This document shows positions 7,028-15,427 of a stretch of DNA of 16,285 bases, one piece after another (position 1 is the stretch's first letter; each line of letters begins with the position of its first letter). Source of the DNA: JBBIJH01 sp037446075 (GTDB lineage Bacteria > Bacteroidota > Ignavibacteria > UBA10030 > JAHEZR01); NCBI GenBank assembly GCA_037446075.1, contig JBBIJH010000052.1, positions 1 to 16,285 of the forward strand. Direction: 5' to 3'. Made by a program: the position numbers and the translations under genes. Below the pieces are notes generated by a model. The model made no database searches and was not told where the DNA came from. It saw only the letters and a program-made list of their open reading frames with translations.

Positions 7028-7036
7028 TAATTTCAA
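6999..7036. repeat. Perfect 8-bp inverted repeat bracketing the HAD promoter
   Basis: TTGAAATT (6999-7006) covers the -35 box, and its perfect reverse complement AATTTCAA (7029-7036) covers the expected transcription start; the arms are 22 nt apart. A dimeric regulator could bind both arms. The arms are AT-rich, so chance is possible. Confidence 0.4.
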
Positions 7037-7085
7037 AGATGGGCAGTTCTTGTATCCTCCCAGTTGAAGAAGTTGACTTTTTTCC

Positions 7086-7739
7086 ATGAGAAAACTTTCC
7101 TGCGTGATTTTTGACCTCGACGGGACTCTTGCGGAGACAAACGATCTCATCTTTGCCAGTTTCAATCACGTTTGTGAAAAATACCTCGGCACCCACTTCA
7201 GTCCGGAACAGATTACAGCCCTGTTCGGTCCTCCCGAAGAGGTAGCGATCGAACGCCTTGTTGGGCAGGACCGAGCCGTCCAGGCAACGGACGACTTTTT
7301 CCAGTTCTATCTAAGCCATTTCAAGGCAATGGCAAAGCTCCATGCGGGGATGCTCGAGATTCTAAAGTTCCTGAAGGAGAAAAAGATCTTTCTTGCCGTC
7401 TTTACTGGCAAGGGATCCCGATCCACTGACATGACTCTGGAGGGATTAGGTATCCGTGACTTTTTCGATTTGGTCATTACGGGAGATAATGTCTCAAGAC
7501 ACAAACCATCGGGAGAGGGGATTCAGAAGATTCTTGAGCATTTTCAGCTGAGTCCTGATCGAGCGATGATGATTGGGGATGCCGTCAGCGACATAAAGGC
7601 GGCTCATGAGGTCGGTCTTCCGATTGCAGCGGTCGTCTGGGACTCCTATGGGAAAGAGAAAGTCATGGGAATGCAGACGGATTACCTTTTTCATAGCGTG
7701 GAAGAATTAAGGGATTTTCTTGAGAAGTCCCTCGGGTAG
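7086..7739 (+). CDS. HAD-superfamily phosphatase, phosphoglycolate phosphatase-like
   Basis: This is a 217-residue cytoplasmic hydrolase of the haloacid dehalogenase superfamily, subfamily I, with a helical cap between motifs I and II as in Gph and PpaX. Motif I is FDLDGT (D10 nucleophile, D12 acid/base). Motif II is the Thr of FTGKG (T107), motif III the Lys of RHKPSGEG (K140), and motif IV is IGDAVSDI (D165, D169, Mg2+ ligands). All catalytic residues are present, so it should be active. The substrate cannot be read from the sequence: phosphoglycolate, pyrophosphate or a small sugar phosphate are all reasonable. The ATG at 7086 places motif I at the normal distance, although the ribosome binding site is weak (GAAGAAG about 15 nt upstream). 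It has its own promoter and a terminator across its stop, so it appears to be a single-gene transcript. Confidence 0.92.
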   Translation: MRKLSCVIFDLDGTLAETNDLIFASFNHVCEKYLGTHFSPEQITALFGPPEEVAIERLVGQDRAVQATDDFFQFYLSHFKAMAKLHAGMLEILKFLKEKKIFLAVFTGKGSRSTDMTLEGLGIRDFFDLVITGDNVSRHKPSGEGIQKILEHFQLSPDRAMMIGDAVSDIKAAHEVGLPIAAVVWDSYGKEKVMGMQTDYLFHSVEELRDFLEKSLG

Positions 7740-7763
7740 ACCAGACCGGAGAGGGATTTTTTT
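7728..7763 (+). terminator. Rho-independent terminator overlapping the HAD stop codon
   Basis: The arms TCCCTC (7728-7733) and GAGGGA (7751-7756) enclose a 17-nt loop with some further GG/CC pairing, followed at once by seven T (7757-7763). The TAG stop (7737-7739) lies in the loop. It cleanly separates the HAD gene from the glycosyltransferase gene. Confidence 0.75.
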
Positions 7764-7829
7764 CGGTCTTGAGTCTAGTTCTCTGTGTTCGATCATGAGA
7801 GATCTCTTCTAAGCGAGGCTAGGAAGTCG

Positions 7830-9398
7830 ATGGCTGTTCAGTCGGAAAGTTCTATCGGGATCTGGGGTGAGATTCCTTTCCTACGGAAGGCGGTAAAGTA
7901 TGGACTCGGCCTCATCGTACTGATCTTCTATGCAACAGTCCTTCTGCACTTCCCCTACACCCCCGACGACACTTTTATTTACCTTCAATTTGCGAAAAAC
8001 GTCTTACGTGGGGGTGGGTTTGCGTTCAATGCTCAGGAGCCTACCTACGGCGTCACGAGTCCTCTCTGGACGTTCATCATCGCAGCAGGGGGAGGGCTGA
8101 GGCTTGACCCGTACTTCGCGGCGAAAATCCTCGATTTGGTTATTGCCAGTGTAGCCCTGATTGTCTTCTACCTGCTGGCCATAGAAATCATTCGGGAGCG
8201 TCTTGTCGCCTTCCTGGCGACATTCGTATTCTCGGGAAATGTCTGGTTTATTCGCTGGGCCGCGACGGGAATGGAAACGTCCCTCTCTGTTCTTCTCTTA
8301 TTGCTGACGGTCCTTTACTGCTTAAGAAACGAATATCTGCTAGCCGCGGTCGCGTGTTCTTGTCTCACGCTCGTCAGGCCCGAGGCGGCCTTGTTATTCA
8401 TATTGCTTCTTGCTGATGCGTTTCTGAACACAATCGAGAAGCGCCACGCAGGAAAATTGGCAATCGGCTGCACGTTGATCTTTCTTGTCATCGTGGGGCC
8501 ATGGATGGTCTTTGCCGAAAAAGAGTTTGGGACCCTTGTCCCGAACGCCGTTACCGCGAAGAGCGGGTTCGGCTTCAGTCTGGTGGACATCGCCGCGACG
8601 GCTGGCGATATCATGAAAACGGCCGCCACGTCAAACGCACTGGAACTTGTCCTCGTCCTCGGTTTCGTCAGCTGGAGGATCAAGCGGAGAGAGTACAGCG
8701 AGCTAATCAATCATTTTCTTCCGCTGGCCTGGATGTTCTTGTTACCATTGGTTTATTTAGGGGCGGAGGTGGATGTCGTCTCGCGCTACCTGCTGCTTCT
8801 CCTTCCTCTGGTCTGTGTATATGGATACTTCAGCCTTAAGAACCTTCTCGAGCGATTTCGAGCAGTGTCGCCGTACCGTCTTTCAGTCGTGCTGGTGGTC
8901 ACGACTTTGTTGCTGATTCAAAATCAGTATGTTTATCAGAAGCATGTAAAATCGCACATGGATCGTTTTGCCGAAGGGGTGGAAGAGTGCCTCCGACCAA
9001 TCGCTGAGTGGGTCAGAGACAATACGCCCCCGGGAACGGTGATTGTTTCCCCGGATGTTGGTGCCATTGGCTATTGGTCAGATCGGAAGCTGTGCGACCT
9101 TGCCGGATTGATCACACCTGAGATGAAGCGCCTAAGAAGACAAGGCCTGACTTACGACGACATCATGACGAAACATCTCTTCATCCCTATCTGTTACCCG
9201 GAGTATGTGATCGACCGGGCGGTCGTACCTGAACGTCTTGCGGATGAACAGCTCACGCCTCTGTATACTCGGAGGTTTTATGGTCTGGGACTTGCAAAGC
9301 CTGAAGTTCAATTTTATACGCTTTACAGACTCGTCCCCGGTGTCTATCCTAAGACGGAACTAACTCTCGCGGGGGCCAAACTGTGGACGGAAAAGTAA
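7830..9398 (+). CDS. GT-C fold membrane glycosyltransferase (PMT/ArnT-like)
   Basis: The product is a 522-residue polytopic inner-membrane protein with roughly 9-11 hydrophobic segments and a soluble C-terminal part of about 130 residues. The first membrane segment (about 23-40) leads into a periplasmic loop with the Asp pair TPDDTFIY (D46, D47), then NVLRGGGFAFN and TYGVTSPLW. This arrangement is characteristic of GT-C enzymes (PMT, ArnT and relatives), which move a sugar from a polyprenyl-phosphate carrier to an acceptor on the outer face of the membrane. The acceptor, whether lipid A, glycan or protein, is unknown. I chose the ATG at 7830 because AGGA (7821-7824) and GAGG precede it; a GTG at 7785 in the same frame would add 15 polar residues and lacks such a site. 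It overlaps the next gene by 16 nt, which suggests translational coupling. Confidence 0.83.
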   Translation: MAVQSESSIGIWGEIPFLRKAVKYGLGLIVLIFYATVLLHFPYTPDDTFIYLQFAKNVLRGGGFAFNAQEPTYGVTSPLWTFIIAAGGGLRLDPYFAAKILDLVIASVALIVFYLLAIEIIRERLVAFLATFVFSGNVWFIRWAATGMETSLSVLLLLLTVLYCLRNEYLLAAVACSCLTLVRPEAALLFILLLADAFLNTIEKRHAGKLAIGCTLIFLVIVGPWMVFAEKEFGTLVPNAVTAKSGFGFSLVDIAATAGDIMKTAATSNALELVLVLGFVSWRIKRREYSELINHFLPLAWMFLLPLVYLGAEVDVVSRYLLLLLPLVCVYGYFSLKNLLERFRAVSPYRLSVVLVVTTLLLIQNQYVYQKHVKSHMDRFAEGVEECLRPIAEWVRDNTPPGTVIVSPDVGAIGYWSDRKLCDLAGLITPEMKRLRRQGLTYDDIMTKHLFIPICYPEYVIDRAVVPERLADEQLTPLYTRRFYGLGLAKPEVQFYTLYRLVPGVYPKTELTLAGAKLWTEK

Positions 9399-10381
9399 GA
9401 GTTGGTGTTGTTGGAGTCGGTCACCTTGGATCGCTCCACGCGAGGATGTTTGCAGAAATTCGAAGCGTGGAGTTTATGGGTGTCCATGACATTTACGGCG
9501 AAAAAGGTGACGCGGTCGCGATAACATTCGGGGTGATGTCTTACTCGGTTTATGTAAGTTTACTCGAAGTTGTTGAGGGTGTGTCGATCGCGACGCCGAC
9601 GAGTACTCATTTCGAAGTCGGTTGCAAGGCACTTGAAAAAGGGAGGCACATCTTCATAGAGAAGCCGCTCACCGAATCCGTCGAGCAAGCCGAGGGACTG
9701 ATTCAGCGAGCTAAGAAATCGAGTGCGAAAATTCAGGTGGGGCATATTGAGAGATTCAATCCTGCACTTCTAGCCCTCGAGAAGTACAATCTAGCGCCCA
9801 TGTTTGTTGAGTCCCATCGCCTCGCTCAATTCAATCCCAGGGGTTCGGATGTCCCCGTAGTTCTTGATCTGATGATCCACGACATCGACATTATTTTGAG
9901 TCTGGTGAAATCGCCTGTGGAGAAAATCGACGCGAACGGCGTCGCAGTCGTGTCCAGCACAGCCGACATCGCAAACGCGCGGATCCAGTTCCGGAATGGC
10001 TGCGTGGCGAACGTGACCGCAAGTCGAATCTCCCAGCGGAGGATGCGGAAGATGCGTCTCTTCCAACGCGATGCGTATATCTCAATCGATTTCTCCGAGG
10101 GGACGGCGGAAGTGTTCCGCCTCGTCGATCAGGGTGATCCTGACGTCAAGGCGACGATGTTGCTTGGCCAAATCGATGCAGGCGCTGTCAAGAGAAACAT
10201 CGTCTATGAGCAGCCCGAGGTGAAAGAAATCAACGCCCTGAAGTACGAGCTTGAACTCTTCGTCCGTACAATCCAGACGAACGCCGAGCCAGTTGTCACC
10301 GCGGAAGAGGGAAAAAGGGCGCTGGAGGTTGCGAACGAGATCGTTACCCAAATACAACAAAATTCGAGCGCGATAGCTTGA
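9383..10381 (+). CDS. Gfo/Idh/MocA-family NAD(P)-dependent oxidoreductase
   Basis: The product is 332 residues. An N-terminal Rossmann fold has GVGHLG (11-16) and an acidic residue after the second strand (D36), which suggests NAD rather than NADP. IATPTSTH (69-76) and the hallmark EKP (93-95) follow, with K94 as the expected catalytic lysine. The C-terminal domain has GHIERFNPA (120-128) and DLMIHDID (D162, H166). In the family this fold oxidises or reduces sugars, often UDP-sugars. Members with GHIERFNPA are, from memory, often near lipid A genes and resemble UDP-GlcNAc 3-dehydrogenases (GnnA type), but no lpx gene lies in this window, so that role is only a suggestion. The start is GTG at 9383, with GGGGG 7 nt upstream and a 16-nt overlap with the glycosyltransferase gene. 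The two may act together on a surface sugar. Confidence 0.9.
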   Translation: MDGKVRVGVVGVGHLGSLHARMFAEIRSVEFMGVHDIYGEKGDAVAITFGVMSYSVYVSLLEVVEGVSIATPTSTHFEVGCKALEKGRHIFIEKPLTESVEQAEGLIQRAKKSSAKIQVGHIERFNPALLALEKYNLAPMFVESHRLAQFNPRGSDVPVVLDLMIHDIDIILSLVKSPVEKIDANGVAVVSSTADIANARIQFRNGCVANVTASRISQRRMRKMRLFQRDAYISIDFSEGTAEVFRLVDQGDPDVKATMLLGQIDAGAVKRNIVYEQPEVKEINALKYELELFVRTIQTNAEPVVTAEEGKRALEVANEIVTQIQQNSSAIA

Positions 10382-10386
10382 AGTCC

Positions 10387-11835
10387 ATGCCCGCAAGCGA
10401 TCAAAAACAAAAACTAAACCTCGTGACTTCCACGATCACGTTTGAAGAAGATGTTCTCCACCGGATTGGGGAGATCGCGGTAGAGGCTGGAGTTAACGTG
10501 TATGCGGTCGGTGGCTATATCCGGGACAGGTTGCTCGGCAAAACGGGAAAAGACATCGACGTCGTTGTCGTGGGGGACGGAATCAAGTTCGCTCGGCAAG
10601 TAGCTCAAAGTCTCCATGTAAACCCTCCGACAGTTTATAAGAACTTCGGCACGGCGATGCTGCAGATTGGGGATTACAAGATCGAGTTTGTTGGGGCACG
10701 GAAGGAGAGCTACGCCCGAGATTCCCGGAAACCCGTCGTGGTGAGTGGGACGCTCGAGGACGATCTTTCTCGGAGAGACTTCACCATCAATGCGATTGCC
10801 GCTCCGTTAGGCAGGAACCGAGGGAGGAGCGCTGAGCTTGTCGATCCCTTCGGGGGCAGGAAGGATCTTGAGCTTGGCATCATTCGAACTCCACGTGACC
10901 CCGAGAAAACTTTCGACGACGATCCACTTCGCCTTCTGAGGGCGATTCGCTTTGCCGCCCAGCTCGGGTTTCAGATTGAGAAGAAGGCCTTCGCTGCCAT
11001 CATTCGCCGAAAGGAGCGGCTGGCGATCGTGTCACAAGAGAGGATCACAGAGGAATTCCTGAAAATTCTAGAGTCACCAAAGCCATCGATTGGACTGAAG
11101 CTGATGCAGGATACTGGCGTGATGAGAATTGTGTTTCCTGAAATTGCGGACATGGCGGGTGTCGCGCAGCGGGATGAGTACCACCACAAGGATGTTCTCC
11201 TGCACTCTTTCAGAGTTGTGGATAACATCGCCGAGATGACCGGGAAGCTCTGGTTGAGATTTGCAGCCCTGGTTCATGACATCGCAAAGCCGCGGACGAA
11301 AGCGTTCAAGGAAGGAATCGGGTGGACTTTCCATGGGCATGATGAAATCGGTGCCCGTATGATGAAGAGCATTTTCCAGCGCATGCGTTTGCCCTTTGAC
11401 TACTTGAACTATGTTGAGAAGTTGATTCGGCTCCATCTGCGACCCATGGCGCTCGTGGATGAGACCGTGACGGACTCGGCGGTCCGACGATTGTTGTTTG
11501 AAGCAGGCCCGGACATCGACGACTTGATGCTACTCTGTCGAGCGGATATCACCTCGAAAAATCCCAAGCTCGTTCAAGAGTTCACTCAGAATTACGATAT
11601 CGTTGCAGCAAAAATGAAGGAGGTGGAGGAGAAAGACCGGCTGCGCCAATTCCAACCGCCCGTCCGAGGTGATGAGATCATGCAAGTATGTGGCTTGGAG
11701 CCTGGGCCTCTCGTCGGCAAGTTGAAAAAGATGATCGAGGAGGCGATCCTTCAAGGAACGATCCCGAACGAGCACGATGCGGCGCTCGAGTATCTGTTGA
11801 AGATAAAGGAGGAGGTTCTGTCTAACCCGGCCTGA
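10387..11835 (+). CDS. CCA-adding tRNA nucleotidyltransferase / poly(A) polymerase family, HD domain
   Basis: The product is 482 residues. A class II nucleotidyltransferase head contains GGYIRDRLLG (from 42) and the metal-binding pair KDIDVV (D56, D58), then RRDFTINAIA and DPLRLLRAIRFAAQLGF, all typical of bacterial CCA-adding enzymes and the related poly(A) polymerases. An HD domain follows (LVHDIAKP, H297-D298, and FHGHDEIGA), which could add phosphohydrolase activity. The expected role is to build or repair the 3' CCA end of tRNAs; poly(A) addition is the main alternative and cannot be excluded by eye. The start is uncertain. ATG at 10387 is preferred, but TTG at 10378, overlapping the previous stop by two bases, is also in frame; neither has a good ribosome binding site. 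It is tightly packed behind the oxidoreductase gene, so it is probably co-transcribed although functionally unrelated. Confidence 0.92.
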   Translation: MPASDQKQKLNLVTSTITFEEDVLHRIGEIAVEAGVNVYAVGGYIRDRLLGKTGKDIDVVVVGDGIKFARQVAQSLHVNPPTVYKNFGTAMLQIGDYKIEFVGARKESYARDSRKPVVVSGTLEDDLSRRDFTINAIAAPLGRNRGRSAELVDPFGGRKDLELGIIRTPRDPEKTFDDDPLRLLRAIRFAAQLGFQIEKKAFAAIIRRKERLAIVSQERITEEFLKILESPKPSIGLKLMQDTGVMRIVFPEIADMAGVAQRDEYHHKDVLLHSFRVVDNIAEMTGKLWLRFAALVHDIAKPRTKAFKEGIGWTFHGHDEIGARMMKSIFQRMRLPFDYLNYVEKLIRLHLRPMALVDETVTDSAVRRLLFEAGPDIDDLMLLCRADITSKNPKLVQEFTQNYDIVAAKMKEVEEKDRLRQFQPPVRGDEIMQVCGLEPGPLVGKLKKMIEEAILQGTIPNEHDAALEYLLKIKEEVLSNPA

Positions 11836-11946
11836 CTTGCAAGAGGTCTTGTGAAACTTTTGCTTAGCTCGTGCGTCTAACTACTTGAATCCTTTCCACC
11901 TTCCCACTAACAAGAAAGAATTAATCATATTCCCGAGGAGATTCGT

Positions 11947-13302
11947 ATGAGTAAGTGGCATCTCAGCGCAATGGCGGTCCTCTGCTCGGCTTCCCTCTGT
12001 TTTTCTCAATCGCCGATGTACCAGGGTCCCCGCACACTCACACTCGATCAGGCAATTCAAATCGCGCTGGAGAGAAACATCAGCGTCGTAACGGCCCAGA
12101 ATACTCTCCAGGCTCAACAAAGTGCCGTCACTGCTGCGTACGGCTCCTTGTTGCCCAGTGTCTCCACCAGTGGGAGCTGGCAGCGGGCCCAGCGGGAGAC
12201 CCAAACGAGCTACATCCCAGGCTTCGGTAACCTGCCGATACCACAATCAACGACGACAAACTCATTCAACACCTCACTCAGTACGAGCGTGCTCTTGTTC
12301 AACGGGTTTGCAAATGCCGGCAATGTGAAACGAGCGACGGCAAATGCAGTTTCCGCCGAACACGCACTTGACCGCGCTCGCCAAGGCGTCGTGTATCAAA
12401 TCCAATCTCTCTACCTCAACCTGCTGCGAAATGAACAGCTATTAAGAGTGAGTCAGGATAATTTGAAGCGAAGTCAGAGGCAGCTCGAACAAATCAAGGA
12501 AGCGAATCGCGTAGGCTCACGCTCTCTAGCTGACGTTTATCGCCAACAGGTGCAAGTGGCGAACGATGAGTTAGCACTCATTCAAGCCCAGAACAATTAC
12601 GACAAGGCCAAGGCGGATCTGATCTTCGCCCTCGGATTAAATGTGACGGACGAATATGAATTCCGCGACCCTTCGATCAAGCCGGAGGCTGACACGACTG
12701 AATTCAAGGCAGTGCTCGATCGATATAAGGACTATCGTTCGCTTGTCTCTGAAGCCCTCACTGCACGCCCGGACTACCTTTCTGCCATCGAGACCGTGAA
12801 TGCAGCAAGTTCCGCCGTCACAGTTGCACGAGGCGCTCATTTTCCATCCGTCTCCGCTTTTGTCTCCTATGGGCTCAATAGCAGTGAGATCGATAAGCTG
12901 CGCGACAACCGAAACTTGCTTTGGGGACTGAACATCAGCTTCCCGCTCTTCAACGGGTGGCAGACAACGAATCAGGTTCAGCAGGCGAAGATCAATTTGA
13001 GGAATGCGGAAGAGCAGCTAAGCCAGGCCGAAAGGCAGGTCCAGGTCGACATCAAGAAGTCGCTTCTCGACCTTGAAGCTGCGCAGAAACAAGTACAGGT
13101 AACGACGGAGAGTGTAATCTCCGCAACGGAAGATCGTCGGATCGCGGAAGAGAAGTACAATCTTGGAGCGGGCACGCTGCTCGATCTTCTCACGGCCAAC
13201 GCAAATTACACTCTTGCACTTAGCAACAAGGTAAACGCGGCATACAATTACTTCCTTATCAAGAAGCAGGTAGAATACAACCTCGGAAAAATCGCGTATT
13301 GA
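11947..13302 (+). CDS. TolC-family outer-membrane efflux channel
   Basis: The product is 451 residues. Residues 1 to about 20 form a signal peptide (MSKWH, hydrophobic core, cleavage near CFSQ). The mature protein shows the two-fold OEP repeat: TLTLDQAIQIALERN begins the first half, and the second half begins near EALTARPDY. Long Gln/Ala/Glu-rich helices form the periplasmic tunnel, and strands such as TNSFNTSLSTSVLLFNG and NLLWGLNISFPLFNG carry the paired LFNG turns typical of TolC barrels. It would trimerise in the outer membrane as the exit duct. GAGGAG (11935-11940) stands 6 nt before the ATG. It heads a four-gene exporter operon. The 111-nt gap upstream has only a weak promoter candidate (TTGAAT 11885-11890, 17 nt, TAACAA 11908-11913). 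The neighbours suggest that it serves the MacAB-like pump that follows. Confidence 0.95.
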   Translation: MSKWHLSAMAVLCSASLCFSQSPMYQGPRTLTLDQAIQIALERNISVVTAQNTLQAQQSAVTAAYGSLLPSVSTSGSWQRAQRETQTSYIPGFGNLPIPQSTTTNSFNTSLSTSVLLFNGFANAGNVKRATANAVSAEHALDRARQGVVYQIQSLYLNLLRNEQLLRVSQDNLKRSQRQLEQIKEANRVGSRSLADVYRQQVQVANDELALIQAQNNYDKAKADLIFALGLNVTDEYEFRDPSIKPEADTTEFKAVLDRYKDYRSLVSEALTARPDYLSAIETVNAASSAVTVARGAHFPSVSAFVSYGLNSSEIDKLRDNRNLLWGLNISFPLFNGWQTTNQVQQAKINLRNAEEQLSQAERQVQVDIKKSLLDLEAAQKQVQVTTESVISATEDRRIAEEKYNLGAGTLLDLLTANANYTLALSNKVNAAYNYFLIKKQVEYNLGKIAY

Positions 13303-13343
13303 TTTCTCCGCTGCATTGAAGGAATTGGAGGTAGATCCTGGTC

Positions 13344-14651
13344 ATGGCAAATAATGGAAGAAGGTCGAAGAAAAGGCTGTTTATCTTCTCTGGGATTGGA
13401 CTGGTCCTCCTTGTTCTCGTGGTACTCGTTGTGCTTGGCAGCAAACGAGAAACCATCCATTCGGTTCAGACAGAGAAAGTAACTCGAAGGACAATCACAC
13501 AGGTCGTGACGGCATCTGGCAAGATCCAACCGGAGCTTCAAGTGAATATCAGCCCTGAGGTTTCGGGCGAAATTATTGATCTTCCAGTAAAAATCGGACA
13601 GAAGGTGAGAAAGGGCGATGTCCTCGTGAGAATCAAACCAGATACCTACGTGGCTGCTCGGGATCAGGCGAAGGCATCGCTCAATTCTGCTATTGCCGGC
13701 CTGGAACTGACAAAAGCAAACTACGCTAAGGCTCAGTCCGATTATCGCCGAGCAACGGATTTGCATGCGAAGGGCTTGCTTTCTGACGCCGAACTGGAAG
13801 CAATCAAAACTTCGCACGATGTAGCGAAGGCGCAGTATGAGGCCGAGATCCATCGCGTGGAGCAGACCCGTGCTTCCCTGAATCAGGCTGAGGAGAATCT
13901 CCGGAAGACTACAATCTATTCCCCGATGCAGGGTACGGTGACCCTCCTGAACTCCAAGCTGGGCGAAAGGGTAGTAGGGACAGGTCTAATGGCGGGGACG
14001 GTGATCATGATCGTGGCTGACTTGAGCCGCATGGAGGCCCGCGTCGATGTAGATGAGAACGATGTTGTCCTTGTTTCTATCGGCGATACGGCGAGGATCG
14101 AGGTGGATGCTTACCCTGATCGCAGGTTCGTGGGCGTCGTGTACGAAATCGCTAATACGGCAAAAACGCGAGGAGTAGGAACCCAGGAGGAGATCACAAA
14201 CTTCGAAGTGAAAATCCGTGTCCTTGATAAAGACGTAGCACTACGGCCCGGGATGTCTCTCACGGCGGATATTGAGACCGAGACGCGTCACGATGTTCTT
14301 GCCGTCCCCATTCAGAGTGTGACGACGAGGATGCCGAAGGAAGAGGAAAAGAAGGAAGCGAAGCAAGATGAGCAGCCAACGTTTGCGTCTAAGAACGCCG
14401 GGAAAAAGAAGAATGAAACGAAGGTGGACGAGGTCGTCTTCGTCGTCGATGGTGGAAGAGCAAAAACCGTGAAAGTCAAGCGGGGAATCAGTGACGACGC
14501 ATACGTCGAGATTGTCGAGGGCCTCAAAGGGGACGAAGAAGTTGTATCCGGCAGCTACAAGGCAATCAACCGTGATCTTGAAGATGGCTTCAAGGTGAGG
14601 GTGGAGAACAAGCCGAAGCGTGGTGGACCCCTCAAGCAGGCAAGCTCTTGA
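13344..14651 (+). CDS. Periplasmic adaptor (membrane-fusion protein), MacA/HlyD type
   Basis: The product is 435 residues, anchored by one membrane segment (about 11-31) with the rest in the periplasm. It bridges the inner-membrane permease and the TolC channel. The order is: lipoyl half-motif with SPEVSGEIIDLPVKIGQKV, a coiled-coil hairpin (about 105-185, Ala/Gln/Glu-rich), the second lipoyl half TTIYSPMQGTV, a beta-barrel domain, and the membrane-proximal domain ending near YVEIVEGLKGDEEVVSGSY. An insertion at about 330-366 is very rich in Lys and Glu (it starts MPKEEEKKEAKQ); similar charged loops are, from memory, common in this position in Bacteroidota-type adaptors. GGAGG (13327-13331) is 12 nt before the ATG, rather far. 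It lies 41 nt after the tolC-like gene. The substrate is not readable: macrolides, peptides, lipids or siderophores are all known for relatives. Confidence 0.93.
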   Translation: MANNGRRSKKRLFIFSGIGLVLLVLVVLVVLGSKRETIHSVQTEKVTRRTITQVVTASGKIQPELQVNISPEVSGEIIDLPVKIGQKVRKGDVLVRIKPDTYVAARDQAKASLNSAIAGLELTKANYAKAQSDYRRATDLHAKGLLSDAELEAIKTSHDVAKAQYEAEIHRVEQTRASLNQAEENLRKTTIYSPMQGTVTLLNSKLGERVVGTGLMAGTVIMIVADLSRMEARVDVDENDVVLVSIGDTARIEVDAYPDRRFVGVVYEIANTAKTRGVGTQEEITNFEVKIRVLDKDVALRPGMSLTADIETETRHDVLAVPIQSVTTRMPKEEEKKEAKQDEQPTFASKNAGKKKNETKVDEVVFVVDGGRAKTVKVKRGISDDAYVEIVEGLKGDEEVVSGSYKAINRDLEDGFKVRVENKPKRGGPLKQASS

Positions 14652-14696
14652 AACTTCCTTTGTCAATCTCAATTGCAAAACAGGAAACGAAATCAT

Positions 14697-15425
14697 ATGG
14701 CAACTTTTACACCCAATGGTCCCCCTGTTATCAGTCTCTCGAACATCACACGCATCTATGAGATGGGAGCCGAACAGGTTCATGCGCTGAGAGGGATCAC
14801 ATTAAGAATCGCGCGGAATGAATATGTGGCGGTAATGGGTCCTTCAGGTTCCGGGAAGTCGACGTTGATGAATATCATCGGGTGCCTGGACACGCCGACC
14901 TCCGGAATCTATGAACTGAATGGGATCAACGTAAGTGAAATGAATGATAATGAACTTGCCCGCATTCGGAACAAAGAAATCGGATTCGTTTTCCAGACCT
15001 TCAATCTCCTTCCACGGTCCGATTCCCTCCACAACGTGGAGCTTCCCCTGATCTATGCGGGCGTCTCCCGCGAGGAAAGAAGAAAGCTCGCCAGAGAAGC
15101 CCTCGAACAGGTTGGGCTGGGGGATAGGATTCATCACAAGCCGAACGAACTTTCTGGAGGCCAGCGACAGCGTGTGGCGATTGCGCGTGCTCTGGTGAAC
15201 CGGCCTTCGATCATCCTCGCCGATGAGCCGACGGGAAACCTTGACACGAAAACGGGCGACGAAATCATGGCGCTCGTGGAGGAGCTTCACAAGCGCGGCA
15301 ACACGATCGTGATCGTGACACACGAAGAGTACATCGCTGAGCATGCTCGCCGGATTGTTCGACTTCGGGATGGACATATCGAGACTGATGAAAATGTCGA
15401 GAACCGGAAAGTGATTTCTGCTTAG
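14697..15425 (+). CDS. ABC transporter ATPase, MacB/LolD type
   Basis: The product is 242 residues, a stand-alone nucleotide-binding subunit. Walker A is GPSGSGKST (48-56), the Q-loop lies in VFQTFNLLPR, the signature is LSGGQRQR (from 152), Walker B and D-loop are ILADEPTGNLD (D176, catalytic E177), and the switch His is in IVTHEEYIAEHA. The spacing and the LLPR and PTGNLD sequences fit the MacB/LolD/FtsE group, which drives mechanical rather than channel-type transport. The frame is open to TTG at 14673, but the ATG at 14697, with AGGAA about 10 nt upstream, gives the normal family length. It starts 45 nt after the adaptor gene, and the permease follows after only 2 nt. In E. coli MacB the ATPase and permease are fused; here they are separate polypeptides. 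Confidence 0.95.
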   Translation: MATFTPNGPPVISLSNITRIYEMGAEQVHALRGITLRIARNEYVAVMGPSGSGKSTLMNIIGCLDTPTSGIYELNGINVSEMNDNELARIRNKEIGFVFQTFNLLPRSDSLHNVELPLIYAGVSREERRKLAREALEQVGLGDRIHHKPNELSGGQRQRVAIARALVNRPSIILADEPTGNLDTKTGDEIMALVEELHKRGNTIVIVTHEEYIAEHARRIVRLRDGHIETDENVENRKVISA

Positions 15426-15427
15426 CC

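Noticed and set aside
11885..11913. Candidate promoter TTGAAT-N17-TAACAA before the TolC-like gene
   Set aside because: The -10 box is poor; the position is sensible but the match is too weak for a separate feature.
13248..13853. A 201-codon minus-strand open frame across the start of the adaptor gene
   Set aside because: The plus strand here encodes the end of the TolC-like protein and the lipoyl/coiled-coil start of the adaptor; the antisense product has no recognisable character.
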